Shown: positions 25,034 through 25,077 of the stretch, in pieces
Numbering within the stretch: the first letter of the stretch is position 1
Layout: each line of letters begins with the position of its first letter
Source: Sulfurimonas sp.
GTDB taxonomy: Bacteria > Campylobacterota > Campylobacteria > Campylobacterales > Sulfurimonadaceae
Assembly (NCBI GenBank): GCA_027083475.1
Contig: JALWON010000098.1
Location: 1-25,077 of the forward strand
Reading direction: 5' to 3'
DNA: 25,077 nt
Program-made: the position numbers and the translations under genes
The notes under the pieces: model-generated
What the model saw: only the letters and a program-made list of their open reading frames with translations
What the model was told of the DNA's origin: nothing
The model's database searches: none

Positions 25034-25077
25034 AAATAGTAATAAAAACAGCTGGATATTGTCTGTAAACAACTCTA

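Noticed and set aside
1..25077. CRISPR array, tRNA or rRNA genes
   Set aside because: No regularly spaced repeat series, cloverleaf-like sequence or rRNA-like conserved stretch was seen on either strand.

Overview
The window is one long, almost entirely plus-strand run of phage-defence genes from an AT-rich bacterium. Low GC, AGA-rich and AAA-rich codon use, short gaps between genes and an RloA/RloB-like pair next to a restriction-modification operon suggest a Campylobacterota-type genome (Sulfurovum, Sulfurimonas or Campylobacter relatives). That assignment is inference: no rRNA or other taxonomic marker is present.

Left part (1-11204). A 5'-truncated AAA/ABC-type ATPase and an RloB protein form an AbiL-like pair. 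Next come a 39-codon coupled ORF, a HEPN protein with an Rx4H motif, and a type III restriction-modification system (Mod, then Res). Directly abutting res is a 1239-residue STAND ATPase with a predicted PD-(D/E)XK-like N-terminal domain, Avs-like in layout. Spacing is tight throughout, so these genes are probably co-transcribed. The middle of mod and the whole STAND gene are clearly more AT-rich than res, which suggests assembly from parts of different origin.

Middle part (11241-13800). A KTSC-domain mini-protein overlaps an FRG-domain protein by 14 bases. A broken remnant of an alpha/beta-hydrolase-like gene follows, then about 350 bases of debris with a degenerate direct repeat that may be an old insertion scar.

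Right part (13801-20458). A SNF2-type helicase precedes zorA (MotA/ExbB-like motor protein with long cytoplasmic tail), zorB (MotB/OmpA-like) and a gene whose C-terminus fits the EH-signature protein ZorC. Together these look like a type I Zorya system with the helicase first rather than last, although the helicase may instead be a separate module.

Far right (20459-25077). A lone minus-strand LprI-like secreted protein sits in an AT-rich gap. Beyond it a second operon holds a tandem-AAA ATPase overlapping by four bases a PcfJ-domain protein with a zinc-ribbon-like N-terminus. I do not recognise this AAA-PcfJ pair as a named defence system, and it is the best candidate here for an undescribed one, with the STAND gene attached to the type III operon and the KTSC-FRG(-hydrolase) cassette next.
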